This document shows, one piece after another, positions 9,251 through 16,814 of a stretch of 64,000 bases of DNA. Under the pieces are notes generated by a model. It made no database searches, was not told the origin of the DNA, and was given only the letters and a program-made list of their open reading frames with translations. The position numbers and the translations under genes are program-made. Position 1 is the first letter of the stretch; each line of letters starts with the position of its first letter. Source of the DNA: Algoriphagus taiwanensis (GTDB lineage Bacteria > Bacteroidota > Bacteroidia > Cytophagales > Cyclobacteriaceae); the NCBI RefSeq assembly GCF_036245645.1, contig NZ_BTPE01000007.1:1-64000 (forward strand), written 5' to 3'.

Positions 9251-9349
9251 AGTCTTGCATTACTTTCTTGAAAAAGGATTTTTTCCCAAAAACTCCTAAA
9301 GAAAATGGGGGAAGTAACCACCTAAATTCCTTGAAGAAAAGCCAAGAAA

Positions 9350-10924
9350 TTACTTCTCCAGCATCAGCCAACCCCTAGGGTCTACCACTATGGTTGTGCT
9401 ACTTTTCACTTCCGCACCTTTTTTCCCGACACTCACACGCTGAATTCCCTCGGAGGTCTCCACCTCCACAGGCATTTCAAAATCAATGCCTTGCAAAGAA
9501 ACCACATAGCCGTCTTTTCCCTTTTTGGACACTTTTACTTTGGGAAGGGAAGTGGTGTAGAGATACAGATCAAAAAATCCGCTTAGGTCTTGACCGGTGA
9601 AACTCTGGATGAAATCGGTGAAATCCCGGGTATTGACCAGATTTTGATAAGTAAATCTTTCATCCATGACAAATGCCTTGACCGCAGGAAAAAACATTTC
9701 ATCTCCTAGCACGCCTCTGAGAGAATGAATCACCATGGCGCCTTTGGTATAGATCTCTGGATGGTAGGCCTGCTCCTCGGTCGAATTGGGTGGACTCACC
9801 ACCGGCTTGGCATGGGGAATATTCCGGGATTCGGATTTAACCTTAGCAAAGTAGGCTTCTGGGCCTCCATGCTCCCAATAAAACAGCCAATCACCATAGG
9901 CAGTCAGTCCCTCGTGAATCCACATATCGGCCCAGTCTCCCACCGATACCTTGTTGCCAAACCACTCGTGACCCAGCTCATGATGAAGCAGCCAATCGTA
10001 ATTGACCCCTCCCATTTTCACAAACTGAAAATTATTCCCGTATGCATTAATGGTCTGATGCTCCATGCCCAAATAGGGAGTTTCCACGACCGCGATTTTG
10101 TCCTTGGGAAAAGGAAAGGGGCCAAAATACTTTTCCTGAGTTGCTGCACTGATTTTCAAAACCTCCAAAAGCTCATCTGCCCTGGCCCGGTTTTCCTGCA
10201 GGACCCAAACATGCATGGGAATCCTATCTCCGGAAATGGACTCAAACTCCATTTTTGCCTCCTGAAATACTCCCAGCGTAAAATTGATATTGTAATTATT
10301 GATCGGATAGGCAGTAGACCAGTGATAGGAAACCTTATCGCCTTGGTCTTCTGCTTTCGTCAGACGACCATTAGATGCTACAAAATAGGGTTTGGGAGCT
10401 GTAAAAATCAGATCAACCCCTTCTCTGGGCTCGCTGGAAGGATGGTCCAAAGCAGGCATAAAGATTTTCGCTCCTTCTCCCTGACTGGAGAGCCCCATCC
10501 AGTGATTGTCCAGTTGGTCCTTCTCCCAAGTAAACCCACCTGTCCAAGGCGGGTTTTGTGCAATTGGTGTTTTCCCTCCATAAAAGACCTGTACTTGATC
10601 GCAGGTACAATCAACTGGTAGGACATCCAAAATGTCATTTTGATGGAAAAATTTGACCTCTTTTCCATCCATCAACACTTGGCTTACCTGATAGACATCG
10701 ATCAGCTGAAACCTCAACGTGTCTAATTTTTCTACGGTGGAAAAAGTGATTGTATTGGACCCTTGGATGGATTGACTCTCCGGGATCAGTTCCAATTCCA
10801 ATCGGTAATGCCTGATTTTCATCTTGGCCTGAATCGGATCAATCGGCCCTCCCCAGTCCCAATTTTGAGAAAAGGAAAAAGGAATAGTTGCAAAAAAGAG
10901 GAGGATAGAGAGATACTTTTTCAT
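9350..10924 (-). CDS. M1-family metallopeptidase (aminopeptidase)
   Basis: 524 aa from the ATG at 10924, which puts a clean signal peptide (KKYLSILLFFATIPFSFSQ) at the N-terminus; an ATG seven codons earlier is less likely. It is a secreted or periplasmic zinc aminopeptidase. The substrate-binding block GMEHQT is at about 286-291, the zinc motif HELGH at 315-319 and the third ligand Glu in WIHEGLTAYGD at about 338. The protein is shorter than classical M1 enzymes (over 600 aa), lacking most of the C-terminal helical domain, as in many Bacteroidota members. It is monocistronic with its own terminator. The 96 bp upstream show no clear promoter match. Confidence 0.9.
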   Translation of the reverse strand: MKKYLSILLFFATIPFSFSQNWDWGGPIDPIQAKMKIRHYRLELELIPESQSIQGSNTITFSTVEKLDTLRFQLIDVYQVSQVLMDGKEVKFFHQNDILDVLPVDCTCDQVQVFYGGKTPIAQNPPWTGGFTWEKDQLDNHWMGLSSQGEGAKIFMPALDHPSSEPREGVDLIFTAPKPYFVASNGRLTKAEDQGDKVSYHWSTAYPINNYNINFTLGVFQEAKMEFESISGDRIPMHVWVLQENRARADELLEVLKISAATQEKYFGPFPFPKDKIAVVETPYLGMEHQTINAYGNNFQFVKMGGVNYDWLLHHELGHEWFGNKVSVGDWADMWIHEGLTAYGDWLFYWEHGGPEAYFAKVKSESRNIPHAKPVVSPPNSTEEQAYHPEIYTKGAMVIHSLRGVLGDEMFFPAVKAFVMDERFTYQNLVNTRDFTDFIQSFTGQDLSGFFDLYLYTTSLPKVKVSKKGKDGYVVSLQGIDFEMPVEVETSEGIQRVSVGKKGAEVKSSTTIVVDPRGWLMLEK

Positions 10925-11020
10925 CTGTTTATACTTGTTTTTCACCTATCAGATTAAATCTCACCTGATTTACTTTCATTGTGGTGGGTGTCGACTCTGA
11001 TTTATTGATTGGAAAAAGCT

Positions 11021-11512
11021 TCAAGATAGCCTGAAAAGCATTTCTTTCAAGTGTACCCCGAAATTCTCTGAGTATTTTTCTGACACTTTGCTGAAGCCGA
11101 ACTTCTCATACAGGTGCACGGCTGGGTCCAGGCCTGAAGTGGTGTAAAGGTAGGCTCCGGTGTATCCTTTTTCCTTATAAAAATCCATCCAAGCCTTCAT
11201 CAGCTGATTGCCCAACCCCAATCCACGAAATTCTTTTTCCAACACAAAATACCGGAGTTGAGCCTGATGGTCCGGCCTATGCATCAGGCAAAGAAACCCC
11301 ACCATTTTACCTTCTGCCTCTACGACCCAAGCCCGGTCTTTATCCGGATCATATTGCCCATAAAACTCCACCAAGCTCTCCAGCACATAGGCCTCAAAGC
11401 CCAATCCAAAGCCCTGCTCCTGGGAATAGATTTTGGCATGGAGCCAGGCTACCTGACTGAGGTCACCGGGAAGGAGAGTTGTCCGTATTGAATAATTTCT
11501 ATTGCTAACCAT
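11021..11512 (-). CDS. GNAT-family N-acetyltransferase
   Basis: 163 aa, soluble. The acetyl-CoA binding motif A is visible as EFRGLGLGNQLMKAW (about residues 95-110), preceded by the beta strand RYFVLE and followed by the typical YLYTTSGLDPAVHLYEKFGF block, so the GNAT fold is clear. Nothing in the sequence identifies the acceptor substrate. It lies 46 bp downstream of a UPF0158-like gene on the same strand, but the terminator between them argues for separate transcription or partial read-through. Confidence 0.88.
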   Translation of the reverse strand: MVSNRNYSIRTTLLPGDLSQVAWLHAKIYSQEQGFGLGFEAYVLESLVEFYGQYDPDKDRAWVVEAEGKMVGFLCLMHRPDHQAQLRYFVLEKEFRGLGLGNQLMKAWMDFYKEKGYTGAYLYTTSGLDPAVHLYEKFGFSKVSEKYSENFGVHLKEMLFRLS

Positions 11513-11527
11513 TCCAGTCCAATAAAA

Positions 11528-11553
11528 AACCGCCTGAGTGAATCAGACGGTTT
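11528..11553 (-). terminator. Terminator after the UPF0158-like gene
   Basis: A 10-bp imperfect stem (11528-11537 with 11544-11553), six A residues on the plus side giving a T run on the minus strand. It also has T residues on the plus side, so it may work in both directions. Confidence 0.75.
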
Positions 11554-11558
11554 CGTTT

Positions 11559-11996
11559 TTAGTCTTCAGCGTAGTTAAAGGAATCGACTTGCTCCTTTAC
11601 CCAGTCGTGGTATTTGCTTTTGCGGTAAGTGACCCATTCTTCCTTGTACTTGGATCCATCGATCAGAAACTTAAAACCAGTTGCTGCTTTTGGTTTGCTC
11701 AGTGCATCGACCAGATCTTCTGCGAGATTTCTTTCTTTGACTTTGCGATCGATGAAATCCTGCATCATCTGATGCTCCTGAGCAGGCTCCATTTTGGTGA
11801 ATTCCGCAAAATTGTCCGGGTTTTCTTCGATCTCATCCAGGATGTCTTCTTCGTCTTCTGTCAGATCGTAATTGAAATAATCCTCGTCGTCAGGCATCTG
11901 ATGGACCTTTTTTCTATCGATTTGATAGAAGCAGACCATTCCTTTGAGAAGTTGGGAGGCTATGTAGTCTACCTCCTGATTAGAAAGGGAAAGCAT
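11559..11996 (-). CDS. UPF0158-like cytosolic protein
   Basis: 145 aa, soluble and strongly acidic, with an Asp/Glu-rich segment (DDEDYFNYDLTEDEEDILDE) at about 36-55. The C-terminal half, with GFKFLIDGSKYKEEWVTYR and KYHDWVKEQV, is the part that resembles UPF0158 proteins, whose function is not established. No signal peptide, membrane segment or catalytic motif is visible. It ends with its own terminator. The family assignment is tentative and based on the C-terminal Trp-containing pattern. Confidence 0.5.
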   Translation of the reverse strand: MLSLSNQEVDYIASQLLKGMVCFYQIDRKKVHQMPDDEDYFNYDLTEDEEDILDEIEENPDNFAEFTKMEPAQEHQMMQDFIDRKVKERNLAEDLVDALSKPKAATGFKFLIDGSKYKEEWVTYRKSKYHDWVKEQVDSFNYAED

Positions 11997-12084
11997 GTAT
12001 GGTTTTCAATGGTTGTTGAAAAATAATGAAAGTCGAAATTTCATCAAATTGTTTGACTCATTACAATCAGCGGGCCAAAAAAGA

Positions 12085-12735
12085 TCATCCCTCTTTTTTA
12101 ATGATTTTTTGAAGCAGAGGGATATTCAGTTCGTGTCCGCCTTCAAAGGTAAGCTCGCGGACTTCTTTTTCCAATAGGCCGAAAAAAGCCCTTTGGGATT
12201 CTATACTCTCCGCGGTGATCAATTCATCTTGGGTGCCAAAGACCATCTGAATTTCCGTATTTCGGAATTGATCTCTTGCCTGCTCCAAGATCAAATCATG
12301 AGCAAATCCTCCTGCCCAAAGAATCATCTGCTTTACGGGCTTGGTCCATCGCCCTGCCCATCGGGTAGCGGTGGCTGCGCCCTGAGAAAAGCCTAGCACG
12401 TGGATTTCGGGTGTTTGGGAGAATTTTTCCAAAACTTCCTCCATCAATAGATCCAAAAACCGGTGATTGTTGGCAATGGCTGTTTCACGTTCATATCGGG
12501 TCATCCAATTGGCCCCCACCCTCCCTTGAAAGTCTTTCAAATACCCATAATTGGTGCCTTCTGGAGCCAAAATCAGGCGGTTTTCATCAGCGAACGGCAA
12601 AAATTTTCGGATAAAAAACTCCGACAGCTGTCCATACCCGTGAAAAACAAGCCAGATTTCCTGCTCTTTTCCTGTAGGTTCATGAGAAATGGAATAAAAA
12701 GCCTCGTAGGGAAAAGTCAGTTTCTTTTTGTCCAT
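12085..12735 (-). CDS. Alpha/beta hydrolase, phospholipase/carboxylesterase-like
   Basis: 216 aa from the ATG at 12735, which begins one base after the cdd stop codon; an upstream ATG at 12756 would overlap cdd by 20 bp and is also possible. It is a small cytosolic serine hydrolase with an oxyanion strand VFHGYGQ, a nucleophile elbow GFSQG, an acid in GTQDELI and a catalytic His in GGHELN, so the full triad is present. This matches the short-chain carboxylesterase/phospholipase group. The substrate is unknown. It is translationally coupled to cytidine deaminase but has no obvious metabolic link to it. Confidence 0.82.
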   Translation of the reverse strand: MDKKKLTFPYEAFYSISHEPTGKEQEIWLVFHGYGQLSEFFIRKFLPFADENRLILAPEGTNYGYLKDFQGRVGANWMTRYERETAIANNHRFLDLLMEEVLEKFSQTPEIHVLGFSQGAATATRWAGRWTKPVKQMILWAGGFAHDLILEQARDQFRNTEIQMVFGTQDELITAESIESQRAFFGLLEKEVRELTFEGGHELNIPLLQKIIKKEG

Positions 12736-12736
12736 T

Positions 12737-13216
12737 TTACTGGTTGAGGTCATCAAATTTTAGGGGCAAAAGATGCGAGATCCCCGGGATTCGCAACACA
12801 TTTCCATCTGACTTCAGGATCAAAAGCGTAATCGGCTTGCCAAATCGGTTTTCCACTTCATTGATCGTCTGTCGGCAAATGCCACAGGGAGAAACACCCG
12901 CCCAATCTTCCTCCCCTCTCCGCTGAGCCACAACGGCAAGCATAACAGGTGCGGAATCGGGAAAATTAGCCCCTGCATAGCCCAAAACCAATCGCTCTGC
13001 ACAAACACCTGTGGGGAAGCTGACATTTTCCTGATTGGAGGACTGAAGGATTTGCCCATTTTCCAGAAGAACTGCAGAACCCACATGAAAGCCCGAATAA
13101 GGCGCGTAAGCCCGCTTGGAAACTGATTTTGCACTTTCCAAAAGTTCTCTCTCAGCAGAGTTTAACTCCTCCGGAAGCAGTTCCTCCAGTTCGGAACTCA
13201 AAGTAAATTTTTTCAC
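12737..13216 (-). CDS. cdd: Cytidine deaminase
   Basis: 159 aa, cytosolic. It converts cytidine and deoxycytidine to uridine and deoxyuridine in pyrimidine salvage. The zinc site is complete: CAE at about residues 73-75 supplies one Cys ligand plus the proton-shuttle Glu, and PCGIC supplies two more Cys ligands. That is the three-Cys arrangement of the small homotetrameric class. The N-terminal segment YAPYSGFHVGSAVL is the substrate-binding signature. It is the first gene of a two-gene unit with the downstream hydrolase. Confidence 0.95.
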   Translation of the reverse strand: MKKFTLSSELEELLPEELNSAERELLESAKSVSKRAYAPYSGFHVGSAVLLENGQILQSSNQENVSFPTGVCAERLVLGYAGANFPDSAPVMLAVVAQRRGEEDWAGVSPCGICRQTINEVENRFGKPITLLILKSDGNVLRIPGISHLLPLKFDDLNQ

Positions 13217-13337
13217 AAGTACATTTTTGGTTGAGGGAAAACCTAACGATCAAGGTAAGGAAATGTTCAACAATTCTGAGCTGATCCCCTTTTCGGACAG
13301 AAAAATTATGCGAATTTTCAGGAGAAATCCAGAATAG

Positions 13338-14672
13338 ATGAAGACCATAGTGATTCTTGGGGCCGGAAAGTCCTCGACCTACCTGATTGATTACCTCGCT
13401 GGCACTTGCGGCCCGGAAAGGCAGCTTATCCTGGCTGATCTTGACCTCAGCAATGCTCAGGCTAAAATCCAAAATAAGCCATTCACCAGCGCAGTGGCCA
13501 TCCATACTTCCGAGGAAAGTCAAAGAAAGGCATTGATTGCTCAAGCGGATGTGGTGATATCCATGCTGCCGGCATTTATGCATCCCATTATAGCCAAGGA
13601 CTGTCTGGAGCTGGAAAAGCATTTTTTCACCGCCTCCTACGAAAGCGAGGAATTGAGAAAAATGAAGCCGGAAATCGAAAGAAAAGGGCTTCTTTTTCTC
13701 AATGAATGCGGCTTGGATCCAGGGATTGACCATATGTCTGCTATGAAGATCATCGACGAGGCGAAAAGCCGTGGAGAGGAAATTTTATCCTTCAAGTCCT
13801 ATTGCGGAGGTCTCTTGGCCCCCGAATCGGAGGACAATCCCTGGAAATACAAATTCACCTGGAATCCTAGAAATGTGGTCTTGGCAGGTCAAGGTACTTC
13901 CCGCTACATTGAGAAAGGAGACTACAAATATGTTCCCTACCATCGCCTTTTCGGACGAAATGAAACATTAAGCTTTCCTGGTCTAGGAAACTTTGATGGA
14001 TATCCCAACAGAGATTCGCTAAGCTATCGATCAATATATGGCTTGGAAAACATCCCGACTTTGCTCAGAGGCACTTTGAGAAGAGAGGGGTTCTGCAAGG
14101 CTTGGGATGTCTTTGTCCAACTCGGGATGACTGAGGACAGCTATTCCATGGAGCTACCCAAAGGATGCACTTTTAGGCAGTATCTCAATGCCTTTCTTCC
14201 TTGGCATGAAGCCCTCACCGTGGAAGAGAAGCTCGCCGATCTGATTCCGGATTTGGATTTCCCCACCTTCGAAAAGCTCCAATGGCTGGGACTATTCGAT
14301 GATCGGCCTCTACCGCTTGCAGAAGGAAGCCCCTCCAAAATTCTTCAGGCCATTCTGGAAAAGGAGTGGGCACTGAGACCGGAAGACAAGGACATGATCG
14401 TCATGCAGCATCTTTTTGAAATCAAGACTAACCATGGCATCAAAAAAGTGACTTCGAGTCTGGTAAGCTTTGGGCAAGACGCCAACCTGACCGCTATGGC
14501 CAAAACAGTGGGATTACCTTTGGCTATCGCAGTCGATCTGTTTTTGAAAGGAGAAATCAGCCTATCCGGACTCCAAATCCCTGTCATTTCTGAATTGTAT
14601 GAGCCGATTCTTTCTGAATTGGAAAAATTCGGGATTCGATTTGAAGAAAAGACGGAACTGAATACTGACTAA
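13338..14672 (+). CDS. Saccharopine dehydrogenase family protein
   Basis: 444 aa, cytosolic. An N-terminal Rossmann fold begins VILGAGKSSTYLIDYL with the dinucleotide GxGxxS pattern, and the acidic LADLDL follows the second strand. The middle and C-terminal parts (ECGLDPGIDHMSA, SYCGGLLAPESEDNPWKYKFTWNPRNV in two blocks) match the glutamate-forming saccharopine dehydrogenase (LYS9-type) family. The likely role is lysine breakdown through saccharopine. It stands alone on the plus strand, divergent from cdd and convergent with the DUF4249 operon, with no terminator visible in the 22-bp gap. Confidence 0.88.
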   Translation: MKTIVILGAGKSSTYLIDYLAGTCGPERQLILADLDLSNAQAKIQNKPFTSAVAIHTSEESQRKALIAQADVVISMLPAFMHPIIAKDCLELEKHFFTASYESEELRKMKPEIERKGLLFLNECGLDPGIDHMSAMKIIDEAKSRGEEILSFKSYCGGLLAPESEDNPWKYKFTWNPRNVVLAGQGTSRYIEKGDYKYVPYHRLFGRNETLSFPGLGNFDGYPNRDSLSYRSIYGLENIPTLLRGTLRREGFCKAWDVFVQLGMTEDSYSMELPKGCTFRQYLNAFLPWHEALTVEEKLADLIPDLDFPTFEKLQWLGLFDDRPLPLAEGSPSKILQAILEKEWALRPEDKDMIVMQHLFEIKTNHGIKKVTSSLVSFGQDANLTAMAKTVGLPLAIAVDLFLKGEISLSGLQIPVISELYEPILSELEKFGIRFEEKTELNTD

Positions 14673-14694
14673 TTCCCAATCATTAGGAAAAAAC

Positions 14695-15762
14695 TCAGGG
14701 TCTCCAGTCTAATGGAGCATCTACCACTGCCCCCGGCACTTCCCTGCAATCATCAGGGATAATGGATTGGTTTTGGACAAAGCTCAACTCGTCTTTCCTA
14801 ACATAAATCCTGGAAGTCTGCTCGGAAGCCGCCATGAAATACCCCAATACCACCTCATCGGGATCATCCAAGCTGATCATATTTCCACGGATAGTAGCCG
14901 GCGGCGGATCAAAAATCGACCCGCTGATCTCAGCCTGCTGCTTAACCAATCTCAAAAATCGATAGGCTTCCTGAGAAATTCCATACTGACTTACATCCAC
15001 CCGATAGGTATCCAAAAATCTCAATCCATCGTCCTCGATGAAGGCCACAGGAACTCGGGTATTTAGTCCATTAAAGTCATCATCCACAGCGATGAAAAGA
15101 CTTTGGTTATTTGAAATCTCAGTTCGATAACAGACACTACAACAGTCCTTGGGCTGAGGATCGCGGGATGGATTCGTTTCTGTAGGTCTGGGGGTGAAAA
15201 GATCTGGACGCGTCTGAAGAATGTAAACGGCAGGGCCTGTTCTCCAGAAGTAATAGTTGTTTTGATCAGCGGGATCGTCGATTTCTGCGATGAGTTGGAC
15301 TCCAGATCGAGGAGGGTTTCCTCCCGGCTGAGTGATGACCAAGGTTCGGCTTTGAAGGTTTTGAATCGGAGGTACTGCTTCCACTCGCTCAGGAAAAGAG
15401 GAATATAATTTCCCCTCTGGAGTCTCAATAAACAGCGTATATGATTTGCCTACTTCTGCGGAAAAATCCGCTGGAGTAAAGTATGAACCTCTAGACTCTT
15501 CACTTTCGGTCAGAAACACCACTTTTCCCTCCTGATCCCTTACCAAGACAGTAGCGCCCGTAATTGGCCTAATCAAAGCCTCAAAGCTACTCCCGTAGGT
15601 GGCACTTCTCGTCAAGGTGACCCGATGGGGACCCGGCCCCGAGTGAATCAATGCATCCACAGTAAGCAATTGCTCCCCTTCAGGTACTTCTACCGGAAAT
15701 GGATCAATGCAACCTCCAAGGAGCATCAGGAACAAAAAGTATAGCTTTAATCTCTTATTCAT
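14695..15762 (-). CDS. DUF4249 lipoprotein, copy 2 (last gene of the operon)
   Basis: 355 aa. The lipoprotein signal ends in LGGC (Cys18), followed by IDPFPVEVPEGEQLLTV, which is nearly identical in the neighbouring copy. The protein is beta-rich. A Cys cluster CCSVCY at about 202-207 and a late Cys in PDDCREVP are conserved between both copies, suggesting disulfides or a metal site. DUF4249 proteins commonly accompany TonB receptors in Bacteroidota and are thought to help the receptor at the outer membrane. The function is unproven. The start overlaps the previous stop by 8 bp. Confidence 0.85.
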   Translation of the reverse strand: MNKRLKLYFLFLMLLGGCIDPFPVEVPEGEQLLTVDALIHSGPGPHRVTLTRSATYGSSFEALIRPITGATVLVRDQEGKVVFLTESEESRGSYFTPADFSAEVGKSYTLFIETPEGKLYSSFPERVEAVPPIQNLQSRTLVITQPGGNPPRSGVQLIAEIDDPADQNNYYFWRTGPAVYILQTRPDLFTPRPTETNPSRDPQPKDCCSVCYRTEISNNQSLFIAVDDDFNGLNTRVPVAFIEDDGLRFLDTYRVDVSQYGISQEAYRFLRLVKQQAEISGSIFDPPPATIRGNMISLDDPDEVVLGYFMAASEQTSRIYVRKDELSFVQNQSIIPDDCREVPGAVVDAPLDWRP

Positions 15763-16810
15763 TCGGATTCCAATCGAAAGGCGGGTCTATTGTAGCGTTG
15801 GGTACTACTCTGCAATCATCAGGAATAATCGCCCTGTTTTGCTTGAAGGTCAACTCAGCCTGATCCACGTAAATTCTTTTTGAAGCCTCTCCTGCAGCCA
15901 TGAAATAGCCCAAAACCACCTCATCAGGATTATCCAGAGAGATCATATTGCCTCTGATATTTGCAGGAGGAGGATCGAAAATGGACCCGCTGATCTCAGC
16001 TTGCTGCTTGACCAACCTTAGGAAGCGAAAGGCGTCTTGAGAGATGGAGTACTGATTGACATCTACCCGATACTTATTGACAAACCGTAGCCCATCATCC
16101 TCCACAAACCCTACTGGAATTCGTGTACTCAACCCATTGAAATCATCATCTACTGCAATAAACAAGCTTCGATTGTTGGGAATATCTGTGCGATAACACA
16201 CCACACAGCAATCTTTAGGCGCGGGATTTCTTTCAGGTGCAGGGGTGGTATATAAGTCTGGTCTAGTCTCAAGAATATAATTGGCAGCTCCCAATCTCCA
16301 GAAATAGAAGTTGTTTTGATCTGCCGGGTCATTGATATCAGCGATAATCTGCACTCCTGAGCGCTCGGGGCCACCCCCGGGCTGAGGAACTACAACTGTA
16401 CGTATTCCCAAAGATTGAATCTCAGGTACTGACTCTACACGCTCTGGAAAAGAAGAATATAATGTTCCTTCGGGAGTTTCGATGTATAGCGTGTAAGCCT
16501 TACCAATCTGTGCTCTCCAACCTTCAGGAGTAAAATAAGCTCCACGTACTCCTTCTCGTTCACCTAAGAAAGTCACTTCACCATCATCACTTCTCACAAT
16601 GACTGTCGCACCCACCACTGGCCTAATCAAACTCTGTAAGTCACTGCCATAGGTCGCACTTCTAGACAATTGAATAATATGCGGTCCCGGTCCTGAATGA
16701 ATCAAGCCCTCCACAGTGAGTAATTGCTCTCCCTCCGGCACTTCCACCGGAAACGGATCGATGCATCCGAGAAGGAAGAAAAAAACCAGGTAAATCCAAT
16801 TTTTTGACAT
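15755..16810 (-). CDS. DUF4249 lipoprotein, copy 1
   Basis: 351 aa from the ATG at 16810, which gives a compact lipoprotein signal (WIYLVFFFLLGC) and a 4-bp gap to the receptor gene; an ATG at 16831 would overlap the receptor by 17 bp. The sequence is close to copy 2 over its full length, including GPGPHIIQLSRSATYGSD, the Cys cluster CCVVCY, FNGLSTRIPVGFVEDDGLRF and GSIFDPPPANIRGNMISLD. The pair is therefore a recent tandem duplication. It probably acts at the outer membrane with the upstream TonB receptor. Confidence 0.85.
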   Translation of the reverse strand: MSKNWIYLVFFFLLGCIDPFPVEVPEGEQLLTVEGLIHSGPGPHIIQLSRSATYGSDLQSLIRPVVGATVIVRSDDGEVTFLGEREGVRGAYFTPEGWRAQIGKAYTLYIETPEGTLYSSFPERVESVPEIQSLGIRTVVVPQPGGGPERSGVQIIADINDPADQNNFYFWRLGAANYILETRPDLYTTPAPERNPAPKDCCVVCYRTDIPNNRSLFIAVDDDFNGLSTRIPVGFVEDDGLRFVNKYRVDVNQYSISQDAFRFLRLVKQQAEISGSIFDPPPANIRGNMISLDNPDEVVLGYFMAAGEASKRIYVDQAELTFKQNRAIIPDDCRVVPNATIDPPFDWNPNE

Positions 16811-16814
16811 CTTC

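Noticed and set aside
9725..10621. 298-codon plus-strand open frame inside the M1 peptidase
   Set aside because: Antisense to an intact zinc peptidase with clear motifs. The translation shows no recognisable fold.
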